Assembly (NCBI GenBank): GCA_963756515.1
Contig: CAVWNV010000011.1
Span: 186,001 to 250,000, forward strand
Reading direction: 5' to 3'
DNA length: 64,000 nt
From: Bog-756 sp963756515
GTDB taxonomy: Bacteria > Actinomycetota > Acidimicrobiia > Acidimicrobiales > RAAP-2
This document shows positions 50,969 through 59,559 of the stretch, piece by piece. How positions within the stretch are numbered: the first letter of the stretch is position 1; each line of letters opens with the position of its first letter. The notes beneath the pieces are model-generated. The model did no database searches. It was not told the DNA's origin and saw nothing but the letters and a program-made list of their open reading frames with translations. Position numbers and translations under genes: made by a program.

Positions 50969-52273
50969 CTACCCCGCCCCGCCACCGGTGTTTCCGACGC
51001 CGCTGACGTCGGGGACGGCACCAGCCCCGGTGGCTCCGGCAGGAGACGACCCCGCCGCGGGTGCCTCCTCGGGTGCGGGCGTCCGTCCCACCACCCCTCC
51101 GGCCGGCACCTCGGTCCCCTCGTCCAGCACCGCGAACGGACCGATACGGGCCTCGGCCCCGATGACCGACCGTCGGCACACGCTCGAGGCCACCACGGCG
51201 CCTTCGCCGACCACCGTGTCCACCAGGTGGGCCTCGGGACCGATTTCGGCGTGGCTGCCGATCACGCACGACCCCTGCAGGATCACTCCGGGCAACAGCA
51301 CCACGTCAGGCTCGACCATCACGTCCACATCGATGTAGGTCCGCTCCGGGTCCCACATGGTGACGCCCCGCCTCATCCAACGCTCGTTGATGCGGTCTCG
51401 TAGCTCGGCTTCGGCGATGGCCAGCTGGGCCCGGTCGTTGACGCCGGCCACCTCCATGGTGTCCTCCACCACCACCGAGCCCACCTTGTGACCGGCCTCA
51501 TACAGGACGCCGACCACATCGGTCAGGTAGTACTCGCCCTGGGCGTTGGCCGGACTCAGCCGCCGAAGGGATGGGGCCAGCACGCTCCGACGGAAGCAGT
51601 AGATGGAGGTGTTGACCTCGTGCACCGCCAACTCCTCGTCGGTGGCGTCGCCGTGCTCGACCACACGGGCCACCGAGTTGTCGCGCCCCCGGACCACCCG
51701 GCCGTAGCCGGCGGGGTCAGCGAGCTCGGCCGTCAACAGCGTGGCGGCGGCATCGGTCAAGCGGTGCTGGTACACCAAGGCAGCCAGACTGGCCGGCCGC
51801 AACAAGGGCGTGTCGCCCGGCAACACCACCACATCCCCCTCGTCACTTCCCTCGTCGTCGGGGAGGCCGGTGAGAGCCACCGACATGGCGTCACCGGTGC
51901 CCCGCTGCTCCTCCTGCTCCACGAATTCGATGTCCAGACCGGGCGGAGCGTGCTCCACCAGCGTCTTGGTCACCCAGTCGGCGCGATGGCCCACCACCAC
52001 GACCACCCGGGACACCGGGAGCTGAACCAGCGCGTCCAGCACGTGGAGCACCATGGGCCGGCCGCACAGCCGGTGGAGGGGCTTGGGTCGAGCCGACCGC
52101 ATACGGGTCCCCTCACCGGCGGCCAGTACCACCACCGACAGCTGCCGCCCCGGGAGGCCACCGCCGCCACCCCAGCCACCGCCCGGTCCGTCTCCTGGTC
52201 CGCGGCCTGGTCCGCTGCCGTCCTCGTCGTCGCCGTGGCCCGGGGGCACCTGCGGGTAGGTGCGGATCACCAT
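50969..52273 (-). CDS. glmU: GlmU-type N-acetylglucosamine-1-phosphate uridylyltransferase, lacking the acetyltransferase end
   Basis: The N-terminal pyrophosphorylase makes UDP-GlcNAc. SVVVLAAGEGTRMRSARPKP is the nucleotide loop; VEQEEQRGTGDAM, VLPGDTPLL, GYGRVVRG and VNTSIYCF follow, then a pyrophosphorylase end ERTYIDVDVMVEPDVVL. Only a short left-handed beta-helix follows (GVILQGSCVIGSHAEIGPEA, VIGAEARIGPFAVLDEG). The frame then ends in a Gly/Pro/Ala tail of about 50 residues. The C-terminal acetyltransferase active site (K-N-x-x-I-G and N-Y-D-G-x-x-K-H segments of normal GlmU) is not present. The N-terminus carries 45 Gly-rich residues, unusual for the family. Confidence 0.85.
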   Translation of the reverse strand: MVIRTYPQVPPGHGDDEDGSGPGRGPGDGPGGGWGGGGGLPGRQLSVVVLAAGEGTRMRSARPKPLHRLCGRPMVLHVLDALVQLPVSRVVVVVGHRADWVTKTLVEHAPPGLDIEFVEQEEQRGTGDAMSVALTGLPDDEGSDEGDVVVLPGDTPLLRPASLAALVYQHRLTDAAATLLTAELADPAGYGRVVRGRDNSVARVVEHGDATDEELAVHEVNTSIYCFRRSVLAPSLRRLSPANAQGEYYLTDVVGVLYEAGHKVGSVVVEDTMEVAGVNDRAQLAIAEAELRDRINERWMRRGVTMWDPERTYIDVDVMVEPDVVLLPGVILQGSCVIGSHAEIGPEAHLVDTVVGEGAVVASSVCRRSVIGAEARIGPFAVLDEGTEVPAGGVVGRTPAPEEAPAAGSSPAGATGAGAVPDVSGVGNTGGGAG

Positions 52274-52527
52274 GGCTCGGCCCGGATCACGATGTTCCCG
52301 GCTTGCCCAACCCGGTCGTCACACGGCAAAGAAATCATGGGCCTATTCTTCCCACGTCGGGCCGGCCAGTGCGACCCGGCCCGTTCGAGCAGCTGATAGG
52401 ACCGCCAGAACCGCCCGCAACGCCGCACGCACCACCCCCAGCACGACCTCAGCACCACCTCAGCACCGCACACCACCGCCCCCGACCGGGCTCCGACATC
52501 CCCAAGGCACGCCCCCACCCACGCCCC

Positions 52528-54126
52528 ATGCCCGTCCTCGCCTCCACCATCGACCCGAACTCGGAGACCTTCCGGGCCAATGCCCGCGCCCTGACCGAGG
52601 GTCTCGACACCGTCAACGAGCAACTGGCCTTGGCCCGGGCCGGTGGCGGGGACCGCTACGTCGCGCGGCACCGGGAACGGGGCAAACTGTTGGCGCGCCA
52701 GCGCATCGAGCTCCTCCTCGACCGGGACTCCGCCTTCCTCGAGTTGGCCCCTCTGGCCGCGTGGGGCACCGAGTACCAGGTCGGCGCATCGGTGATCATC
52801 GGAATCGGCGTGGTGGAAGGGGTCGAGTGTCTCATCAGCGCCCACGACCCCACCGTCCGGGGCGGCGCCATGAACCCGTACTCCTTCCGCAAGGGCGCCC
52901 GGGCCTCGGACATCGCCCTCCAGAACCGGTTGCCCGTCATCAACCTGGTCGAGTCGGGCGGCGCCGACCTGCCCGCCCAGGCCGAGCTGTTCATTCCCGG
53001 TGGTCGGGCGTTCCGGGACCTGACCCGCAGCTCGGCCGCGGCTCTGCCCACGGTGGCCCTGGTCTTCGGCAACTCGACCGCCGGAGGCGCCTATGTGCCG
53101 GGCATGAGCGACTACATCGTGATGATCGAGGAGCGTTCGAAGGTCTTCCTCGGTGGACCGCCACTGGTCAAGATGGCCACCGGTGAGGAGTCCACCGACG
53201 AGGAGCTGGGCGGTGCATCCATGCACGCCCGGATCTCGGGCCTGGCCGACGCGCTGGCCGTGGACGAGCCCGACGCCATCCGGATGGGCCGGCAGATCGT
53301 GAGCCGGCTCAACCACCGCAAGCGCGGCCCCGGCCCGAGCTGGCCCGCCGACGAACCGGTCCACGACCCGGCCGAGTTGCTGGGCATCGCCTCGGCCGAC
53401 CCCAAGGTCCCCTTCGACCCCCGCCAGGTGCTGGCCCGGGTGGTCGACGGCTCCCGCTTCGACGAGTTCAAACCGCTCTACGGATCGAGCCTGGTCACCG
53501 GTTGGGCCTCCATCCACGGCTACCCGGTCGGGGTGTTGGCCAACCACCGCGGCGTCCTCTTCTCCGAGGAGTCCCACAAGGCCACGCAATTCATCCAGCT
53601 GGCCAACCAGATCGACGTGCCACTGGTCTTCCTCCAGAACACCACCGGCTACATGGTGGGCAAGGAGTACGAGCAGGCCGGCATCATCAAGCACGGGGCC
53701 ATGATGATCAACGCCGTGTCCAACTCGTCGGTCCCCCATCTGACCCTCAACATCGGGGCGTCCTACGGCGCCGGCAATTACGGCATGTGCGGTCGGGCCT
53801 ACGACCCCCGATTCCTCTTCTCGTGGCCCAACGCCCGCTCGGCGGTGATGGGACCGGCCCAGCTGGCCGGGGTGCTCTCCATCGTCGGCCGCCAGTCCGC
53901 CTCGTCCAAGGGTGTCCCCTTCGACGAGGAGGCCGATGCGGCCATGCGGGAGATGGTCGAGGCCCAGATCGAGGCGGAGTCGCTGCCGCTGTTCCTGTCG
54001 GGACGGCTCTACGACGACGGGATCATCGATCCCCGCGACACCCGCACGGTGCTCGGCATCTGCCTGTCGGTCATCGACAACCAACCCATCACCGGGACGC
54101 GGGGCTACGGCGTCTTCCGACCATGA
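52528..54126 (+). CDS. Acyl-CoA carboxylase beta subunit (carboxyltransferase; MCC/geranyl-CoA type)
   Basis: This subunit transfers CO2 from carboxybiotin to an acyl-CoA. It has 532 residues from ATG 52528. RHRERGKLLARQRIELLLD opens the N-terminal crotonase-fold half; NLVESGGADLPAQAELFIPG, GNSTAGGAYVPGMSDY and GGPPLVKMATGEE carry the oxyanion-hole regions. The C-terminal half has FLQNTTGYMVGKEYEQAGI, LNIGASYGAGNYGMCGRAYD and WPNARSAVMGPAQLAGVL. These motifs match methylcrotonyl- and geranyl-CoA carboxylase beta subunits better than propionyl-CoA ones. First gene of a four-gene operon; the 254 bases upstream are the divergent promoter region shared with glmU. Confidence 0.92.
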   Translation: MPVLASTIDPNSETFRANARALTEGLDTVNEQLALARAGGGDRYVARHRERGKLLARQRIELLLDRDSAFLELAPLAAWGTEYQVGASVIIGIGVVEGVECLISAHDPTVRGGAMNPYSFRKGARASDIALQNRLPVINLVESGGADLPAQAELFIPGGRAFRDLTRSSAAALPTVALVFGNSTAGGAYVPGMSDYIVMIEERSKVFLGGPPLVKMATGEESTDEELGGASMHARISGLADALAVDEPDAIRMGRQIVSRLNHRKRGPGPSWPADEPVHDPAELLGIASADPKVPFDPRQVLARVVDGSRFDEFKPLYGSSLVTGWASIHGYPVGVLANHRGVLFSEESHKATQFIQLANQIDVPLVFLQNTTGYMVGKEYEQAGIIKHGAMMINAVSNSSVPHLTLNIGASYGAGNYGMCGRAYDPRFLFSWPNARSAVMGPAQLAGVLSIVGRQSASSKGVPFDEEADAAMREMVEAQIEAESLPLFLSGRLYDDGIIDPRDTRTVLGICLSVIDNQPITGTRGYGVFRP

Positions 54127-54136
54127 GGAACCGGTC

Positions 54137-56305
54137 GTGAACCCACGGACCGGGCCCACACCCGGCGGCCGTCCGGCCACCAGTCCGGCCACCCCACCAA
54201 CCCTCACACCCATACACACCCTGCTGGTCGCCAACCGGGGCGAGATCGCCCGTCGCATCATGCGGACCGCCCGGACCATGGGCATGACCACGGTGGCGGT
54301 CTACTCCGACGCCGACGCCCGGAGCCCCCACGTCGACGAGGCCGATCTGGCCGTCCGGCTCCCGGGCGACTCCCCGGCCGACACCTACCTGCGGTCGGCT
54401 CTCATCCTCGATGCGGCCAGCCGGGCCGGCGCCGACGCCATCCACCCCGGCTACGGGTTCCTGTCGGAGTCGGGCGACTTCGCCCGGGTGGTGGAGGGAG
54501 CCGGATTCCTGTGGGTCGGACCGCCGCCGTCAGCCATCGACGCCATGGGATCGAAGGTCGGCGCCAAGGAGATCATGCGGGCGGCCGGGGTGCCGACCCT
54601 GCCTTCGATCACCATCGCCGGAGACACCCTGCCCGGGGACGCCGAGCTGGAAGCGCTCGGGTGGCCGGTCCTGGTCAAGGCCTCGGCCGGCGGTGGCGGC
54701 CGGGGCATGCGGGTCGTGGGCGGACCGGTGAGCCTGCGGGAGGCGGTGGAGAGCGCCCGCCGCGAGGCCGAGTCGGCCTTCGGTGACGGCACGGTCTTCC
54801 TCGAGCGGTATGTGCGTGACCCCCGCCACATCGAGGTCCAGGTGCTGGCCGATGCCTACGGGCGCACGGTGGCCCTGTTCGAACGGGAGTGCAGCATCCA
54901 GCGACGGCACCAGAAGATCGTGGAGGAGGCACCCTCCCCCATGGTCACCCCCGCCCTCCGGGCCCGGTTGATCGACGCGGCCGTGGCTGCGGCGGAGGCA
55001 GTGGGATACGTGAACGCCGGCACCGTCGAGTTCGTGGTCGACGGTGCCGGCGACCCGTACTTCCTCGAAATGAACACCCGGCTCCAGGTCGAGCACCCGG
55101 TCACCGAGGCCGTCACCGGACTCGACCTGGTGCGCTTCCAACTGCTGCTGGCCGGGGGGGCTCCCATGCCGGCCGAAGTCGACGACGCCGTGGCGGCGGG
55201 ACCACAGGGACATGCCATCGAGGCCCGCCTCTATGCCGAGGACCCGTCCAGGGCCTGGCTGCCCTCCACCGGGACCCTCCAACGCTTCGAGGTGGGCGGT
55301 TCGGTCGTCGAGCAGCTGGACCGGGCCGTGCCGGTGGACAGTACGGCCCAGCTCGACAGCGTGGTCAGGGTGGACAGCGGGGTGGAGTCGGGGAGCGTGG
55401 TCACGTCCCACTACGACTCCCTGCTGGCCAAGGTCATCGTGCACGCGCCCTCCCGGGCCGAGGCCGCCTCGACGCTGGCCGCCACCCTGGCCCGGGCCCG
55501 CATCCACGGCGTCACCACCAATCGCGACCTCCTGGTCCGGACAGTGCGGCACGCCGCCTTCCTGGCCGGGGAGACCGACACCGGCTTCCTCGAACGCCAC
55601 GGGCTGAAGGTATTGGCCGCCCCCCTGACGCTGCTGGAGGGGGTGCGCCGGCACGCCCTGGCCGCCGCCCTGGCCGCCCAGGCTCGGCGACGGGCCTCGG
55701 CCCCGGTGCAGCCGACCATCCCGTCGGGGTTCCGCAACAACCCGTCGGGCCTTCAGGAGGTCGAGTACCACCACGGGGTCGAGGCCATCCGCGTCGGCTA
55801 CCGGTTCGATCCGGCCGGACACTCGTTGGCCGAGGCAACCATCGACGGGGAGCCGGTGGAGTTCGACACCGCCCACATCGAACCCGACCTGGTCGCGCTG
55901 ACCATCGACGGCGTGACCCGTCGCTACCGGGTCGACCGGGTCGGCCTCACCACCTTCGTGGACGGTCCGGACGGGAACTCGACGCTGGCCGAGCTGCCCC
56001 GGTTCCCGCTGGCCGGGGAGGCGCTGTCGGCCGGATCGGCCCTGGCCCCTATGCCCGGGGGCGTGGTCCGGGTGGCGGTGGCCGAAGGCGACACGGTGGA
56101 GACCGGACAGTTGCTGGTCGTGCTCGAAGCCATGAAGATGGAGCACGCCGTCAACGCCACTTCCGCCGGTACGGTGAGCGAGGTCGGCGTATCCGAGGGG
56201 GACCAGGTCGAAACGGGACGGGTCATGGTGGTGATCGAGGCCGACGTCGAGGCCGACGTCGACGCGGACGGCGCCGCCGGCCCGGATCCCTCCGGCCCAC
56301 CCTGA
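54137..56305 (+). CDS. Acyl-CoA carboxylase alpha subunit (biotin carboxylase plus BCCP)
   Basis: This subunit carboxylates its own biotin at the expense of ATP. It has 722 residues from GTG 54137, with AGGAA before it. The biotin carboxylase domain (about 30-490) shows LLVANRGEIARRIMRTA, HPGYGFLSES, KASAGGGGRGMRVV (ATP-grasp loop), ERECSIQRRHQKIVEEAPSP split here after Q, and FLEMNTRLQVEHPVTE. The C-terminal BCCP domain has the biotinyl-lysine motif EAMKMEH (near residue 667). A short acidic, repeat-like insert (about 395-420, VDS motifs) interrupts the C-lobe. It pairs with the beta subunit just upstream; the AtuA-like gene begins within its stop. Confidence 0.92.
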   Translation: MNPRTGPTPGGRPATSPATPPTLTPIHTLLVANRGEIARRIMRTARTMGMTTVAVYSDADARSPHVDEADLAVRLPGDSPADTYLRSALILDAASRAGADAIHPGYGFLSESGDFARVVEGAGFLWVGPPPSAIDAMGSKVGAKEIMRAAGVPTLPSITIAGDTLPGDAELEALGWPVLVKASAGGGGRGMRVVGGPVSLREAVESARREAESAFGDGTVFLERYVRDPRHIEVQVLADAYGRTVALFERECSIQRRHQKIVEEAPSPMVTPALRARLIDAAVAAAEAVGYVNAGTVEFVVDGAGDPYFLEMNTRLQVEHPVTEAVTGLDLVRFQLLLAGGAPMPAEVDDAVAAGPQGHAIEARLYAEDPSRAWLPSTGTLQRFEVGGSVVEQLDRAVPVDSTAQLDSVVRVDSGVESGSVVTSHYDSLLAKVIVHAPSRAEAASTLAATLARARIHGVTTNRDLLVRTVRHAAFLAGETDTGFLERHGLKVLAAPLTLLEGVRRHALAAALAAQARRRASAPVQPTIPSGFRNNPSGLQEVEYHHGVEAIRVGYRFDPAGHSLAEATIDGEPVEFDTAHIEPDLVALTIDGVTRRYRVDRVGLTTFVDGPDGNSTLAELPRFPLAGEALSAGSALAPMPGGVVRVAVAEGDTVETGQLLVVLEAMKMEHAVNATSAGTVSEVGVSEGDQVETGRVMVVIEADVEADVDADGAAGPDPSGPP

Positions 56306-58128
56306 TGGCGGCCCCCTTACGCATCGCCAACTGCTCTGGCTTCTACGGTGACCGACTTTCGGCCGCCAGGGAGATGGTCGAGGGCGGTCCCATCGACGTC
56401 CTGACCGGTGACTGGCTGGCCGAGCTCACCATGCTCATCCTCTGGAAGGGCCGCCAACGGGATCCGTCCCGGGGATGGGCCCACACCTTCCTGACCCAGA
56501 TGGAGGAGGTGCTCGGCACCTGCATCGACCGGGGCATCAAGGTCGTGACCAATGCCGGGGGACTGAACCCTTCCGGTCTGGCCGACCAGATGCGAGCGCT
56601 CGCCGACCGACTCGGGCTGTCGGTGGCGGTGGCCCACGTCGAGGGCGACGACCTCCTCCCCCGCCTGGCCGACCTCGAACAGGGCGGCCAACGACTCGAC
56701 CACATGGACACCGGACAGTCGCTGTCGGGCGCGTCCGGCCAGGTCGTCTCGGCCAACGCCTACCTGGGGGGCTGGCCCATCGTCGAGGCCCTGGGCGGCG
56801 GAGCCGACGTGGTGGTCTGTCCCCGGATCACCGACGCCTCCCTGGTCGTCGGTCCGGCCGCCTGGCACCACGGATGGGCCACCACGGACTGGGACCGGCT
56901 GGCCGGCGCGGTGGTGGCCGGACACGTCATCGAATGCGGTCCCCAGGCCACCGGCGGCAACTACGCCTTCTTCACCGAGGTGGAGGGCGTGGACTACCCG
57001 GGCTTCCCCATCGCCGAGGTGGCGGAGGACGGCTCGTCGGTGATCACCAAGCACGACGGCTCCGGCGGTGAGGTGTCGGTGGGTACCGTCACGGCCCAGC
57101 TCCTCTACGAGATCGCCGGGCCCGACTATCCCAACACCGACGTCGTGGCGCGCTTCGACACCATCGCCGTCGACGCGGTGGGACCGGACCGGGTCCGCAT
57201 CTCCGGGGCGCGTGGCCGGCCGGCACCGGCCCACGTCAAGGTGTGCTGCAACCTGCTGGGTGGCTGGCGGAATTCGATGACCTTCGTCCTGACCGGACTG
57301 GACATCGACGAGAAGGCCGCCGTGACCCTGCGCTCGCTGGAGCGTTCCCTCGGCGGTCCGGGGGCGTTCGAACAGTTCGGTGAGTTCGACGCCCGTCTCG
57401 TCCGCACCGACAAGACCGACGCCCCGGTCGAGGTGGAGGCCACAGCCCAGCTGCGCATCACGGTGAAGGACGCCGACCCCGACGTGGTGGGCCGGCAGTT
57501 CTCGGGTGCGGCCACCGAGCTGGCCCTGGCCGGCTACCCGGGCCTGCACCTGACCGGACCGCCCACCTCGGGAACCTCGTACGGCGTCTACTGGCCGGCG
57601 CTGGTACCGGCCCACCTGGTCGTCCCCGAGGTCGTCCATGCCGACGGCCGCCGGGTGGCTGTGCCCCACACCGCTTATCTGACCGCCGGGATCGGGGGCA
57701 CCTCGGCCGAGCCCGTCGACACCTCCGACCCCCCCGACCCGGTCGCCAGACCCACCCGGCCGGTCCCTCTCGGGACCATCATCGGGGCACGGTCGGGTGA
57801 CAAGGGCGGCAACGCCAACGTCGGGTTCTGGGCCCGGTCGGCGCCGGCGTGGTCCTGGCTCGACGGATTCCTCACCGTCGACCGGTTCCGCTCCCTCCTG
57901 CCCGAGGCCGACGGGCTGGAGGTCCGACGGTACGCATTGTCCAATCTGGCCGCCGTCAACTTCGTGGTGGTGGGACTGCTGGGTGAGGGCGTGGCCAGCT
58001 CGACGCGTCCCGATGCTCAGGGCAAGGGCCTGGGCGAGTACCTTCGGAGCAGGACAGTCGACATCCCGGTCGGACTGCTGACCGATCACGACGGGCCGAT
58101 GCCAACGCACCGTGCACCGGAGGAGTAG
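56305..58128 (+). CDS. AtuA-like acyclic terpene utilisation protein (DUF1446)
   Basis: AtuA proteins are needed for citronellol/geraniol breakdown in Pseudomonas; their exact reaction is unsettled. The 607 residues match the family: RIANCSGFYGDRLSAAREMV, LTGDWLAELTMLIL, VTNAGGLNPSGLADQM, GADVVVCPRITDASLVVGPA and GNYAFFTEVEGVDYPGFP, ending with the small C-terminal domain GARSGDKGGNANVGFWARS. It starts with ATG overlapping the carboxylase stop by one base. With the carboxylase and the dehydrogenase it suggests an Atu-like branched-acid pathway. The enoyl hydratase and lyase expected for it are not in the window. Confidence 0.88.
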   Translation: MAAPLRIANCSGFYGDRLSAAREMVEGGPIDVLTGDWLAELTMLILWKGRQRDPSRGWAHTFLTQMEEVLGTCIDRGIKVVTNAGGLNPSGLADQMRALADRLGLSVAVAHVEGDDLLPRLADLEQGGQRLDHMDTGQSLSGASGQVVSANAYLGGWPIVEALGGGADVVVCPRITDASLVVGPAAWHHGWATTDWDRLAGAVVAGHVIECGPQATGGNYAFFTEVEGVDYPGFPIAEVAEDGSSVITKHDGSGGEVSVGTVTAQLLYEIAGPDYPNTDVVARFDTIAVDAVGPDRVRISGARGRPAPAHVKVCCNLLGGWRNSMTFVLTGLDIDEKAAVTLRSLERSLGGPGAFEQFGEFDARLVRTDKTDAPVEVEATAQLRITVKDADPDVVGRQFSGAATELALAGYPGLHLTGPPTSGTSYGVYWPALVPAHLVVPEVVHADGRRVAVPHTAYLTAGIGGTSAEPVDTSDPPDPVARPTRPVPLGTIIGARSGDKGGNANVGFWARSAPAWSWLDGFLTVDRFRSLLPEADGLEVRRYALSNLAAVNFVVVGLLGEGVASSTRPDAQGKGLGEYLRSRTVDIPVGLLTDHDGPMPTHRAPEE

Positions 58129-58132
58129 CGCC

Positions 58133-59296
58133 ATGGACTTCAACGAATCGGACGAACTGCGCATGTTGCGCGAGGCCGTCGGCTCCATCGCCTCCAAGTT
58201 CGGGCACGAGTACTACGTCAAGAAGGCCCACGCCGACGAGCGCACCCACGAGCTCTGGGACGCAGTGGCCGAGGGCGGCTTCCTCGGAGTCAACGTGCCC
58301 GAAGAGTACGGCGGGGGCGGGGGTGGGATCACCGAGTTGGCCGCGGTGCAAGAGGAGCTGTCGGCCGCCGGCTGCCCGCTCCTGGTCATCGTGGTGTCGC
58401 CCGCCATCTGCGCCACCATCATCGCCACCTTCGGGACCGACGAGCAGAAGCAACGTTGGCTACCCCGTTTCGCCACCGGCGAGCTCAAGATGGCGTTCGC
58501 CATCACCGAGCCCGATGCCGGCTCCAACTCCCACAACCTCTCCCTCACCGCCACCAAGGACGGTGACATCTACCGGCTCAACGGCTCGAAGTACTACATC
58601 TCCGGGGTGGACGAGTGCGAGGCCATCCTGGTGGTGACCAGGTCCGGCGTCGACCCCGACACCGGCCGGGGCCAGCTGTCCCTCTTCGTGGTGGACACCG
58701 ACACCCACGGGCTCGACAAGCAGGTGCTGCCGGTCGAGATCACGGCGCCGGAGAAGCAGTACACGTTGTTCTTCGACAACGTGCAGGTCGGGGCGGACCG
58801 GCTGATCGGCGCCGAGGGCGAGGGGCTCCGCCAGGTCTTCATCGGCCTGAACCCCGAACGGATCCTGTCGGCCGCCACCGCCAACGGCATCGCCCGCTAC
58901 GCACTCGACAAGGCGGCTGAGTACGCCATCGGTCGTGAGGTGTGGGGCACCCCCATCGGTCGCCACCAGGGCATCTCCCATCCTCTGGCCAAGGTCAAGA
59001 TCGAGGTCGAGCTGGCCCGGCTCATGACGGACAAGGCGGCCTGGCTCTGCGACGTGGCCGGCGACTCCCCCGAGGCCGGCGAGGCAGCCAACATGGCCAA
59101 GTACTCGGCCGCCGAGGCAGCCCTGGCCGCCCTGGACCAGTCCATCCAGACCCACGGAGGCAACGGCATGTCGTCCGAGTACGGACTGGCCGACCTTTGG
59201 GGTATGACCCGCCTGCTCCGGATCGCCCCGGTCAGCCGCGAGATGATCCTCAACTTCGTGGCCCAGCACTCCCTCGGACTGCCCCGGTCGTACTGA
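58133..59296 (+). CDS. Acyl-CoA dehydrogenase
   Basis: This FAD enzyme introduces the alpha-beta double bond into an acyl-CoA. It has 387 residues from ATG 58133, chosen for the GGAGGAG eight bases upstream (ORF start 58112 is inside the previous gene). Domain order is standard: helical N-terminus (GFLGVNVPEEYGGGGGGITE), beta domain with FAITEPDAGSNSHNLSLTAT and YYISGVDECEAIL, then a C-terminal helical domain with GIARYALDKAAEYAIGREVW and HGGNGMSSEYGLADLWGMTR. It may correspond to AtuD or an isovaleryl-CoA type enzyme; the substrate is inferred from its operon partners only. Confidence 0.92.
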   Translation: MDFNESDELRMLREAVGSIASKFGHEYYVKKAHADERTHELWDAVAEGGFLGVNVPEEYGGGGGGITELAAVQEELSAAGCPLLVIVVSPAICATIIATFGTDEQKQRWLPRFATGELKMAFAITEPDAGSNSHNLSLTATKDGDIYRLNGSKYYISGVDECEAILVVTRSGVDPDTGRGQLSLFVVDTDTHGLDKQVLPVEITAPEKQYTLFFDNVQVGADRLIGAEGEGLRQVFIGLNPERILSAATANGIARYALDKAAEYAIGREVWGTPIGRHQGISHPLAKVKIEVELARLMTDKAAWLCDVAGDSPEAGEAANMAKYSAAEAALAALDQSIQTHGGNGMSSEYGLADLWGMTRLLRIAPVSREMILNFVAQHSLGLPRSY

Positions 59297-59559
59297 GCGC
59301 GGTCGGGCGTCCGCTCCGTCGGCTGCGCCGGCCCAGGTCGGCGGGCGGGACCACCGGTCCTCAACACCACTCTTCACCTGGGCTTCTGTCCAATCCTCGG
59401 CCCGGATCCAGGTGGAATCACGTCTAGGAACAGCGTCGCTCAGTGCGTATCGTGCCACTCAGAGTCATGAAACCGACACCTGGGCAGGGAAAGTCACTGA
59501 GCGGCCTTGCAGCCGGAATCGCTATAGGGCGGGTCGGAAACGGCCGACAACTATGTCCC

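Noticed and set aside
59375..59414. CACCTGG/CCAGGTG inverted repeat before the pilin operon
   Set aside because: Only 7 bp arms with 26 bases between and no supporting promoter elements; could be chance.
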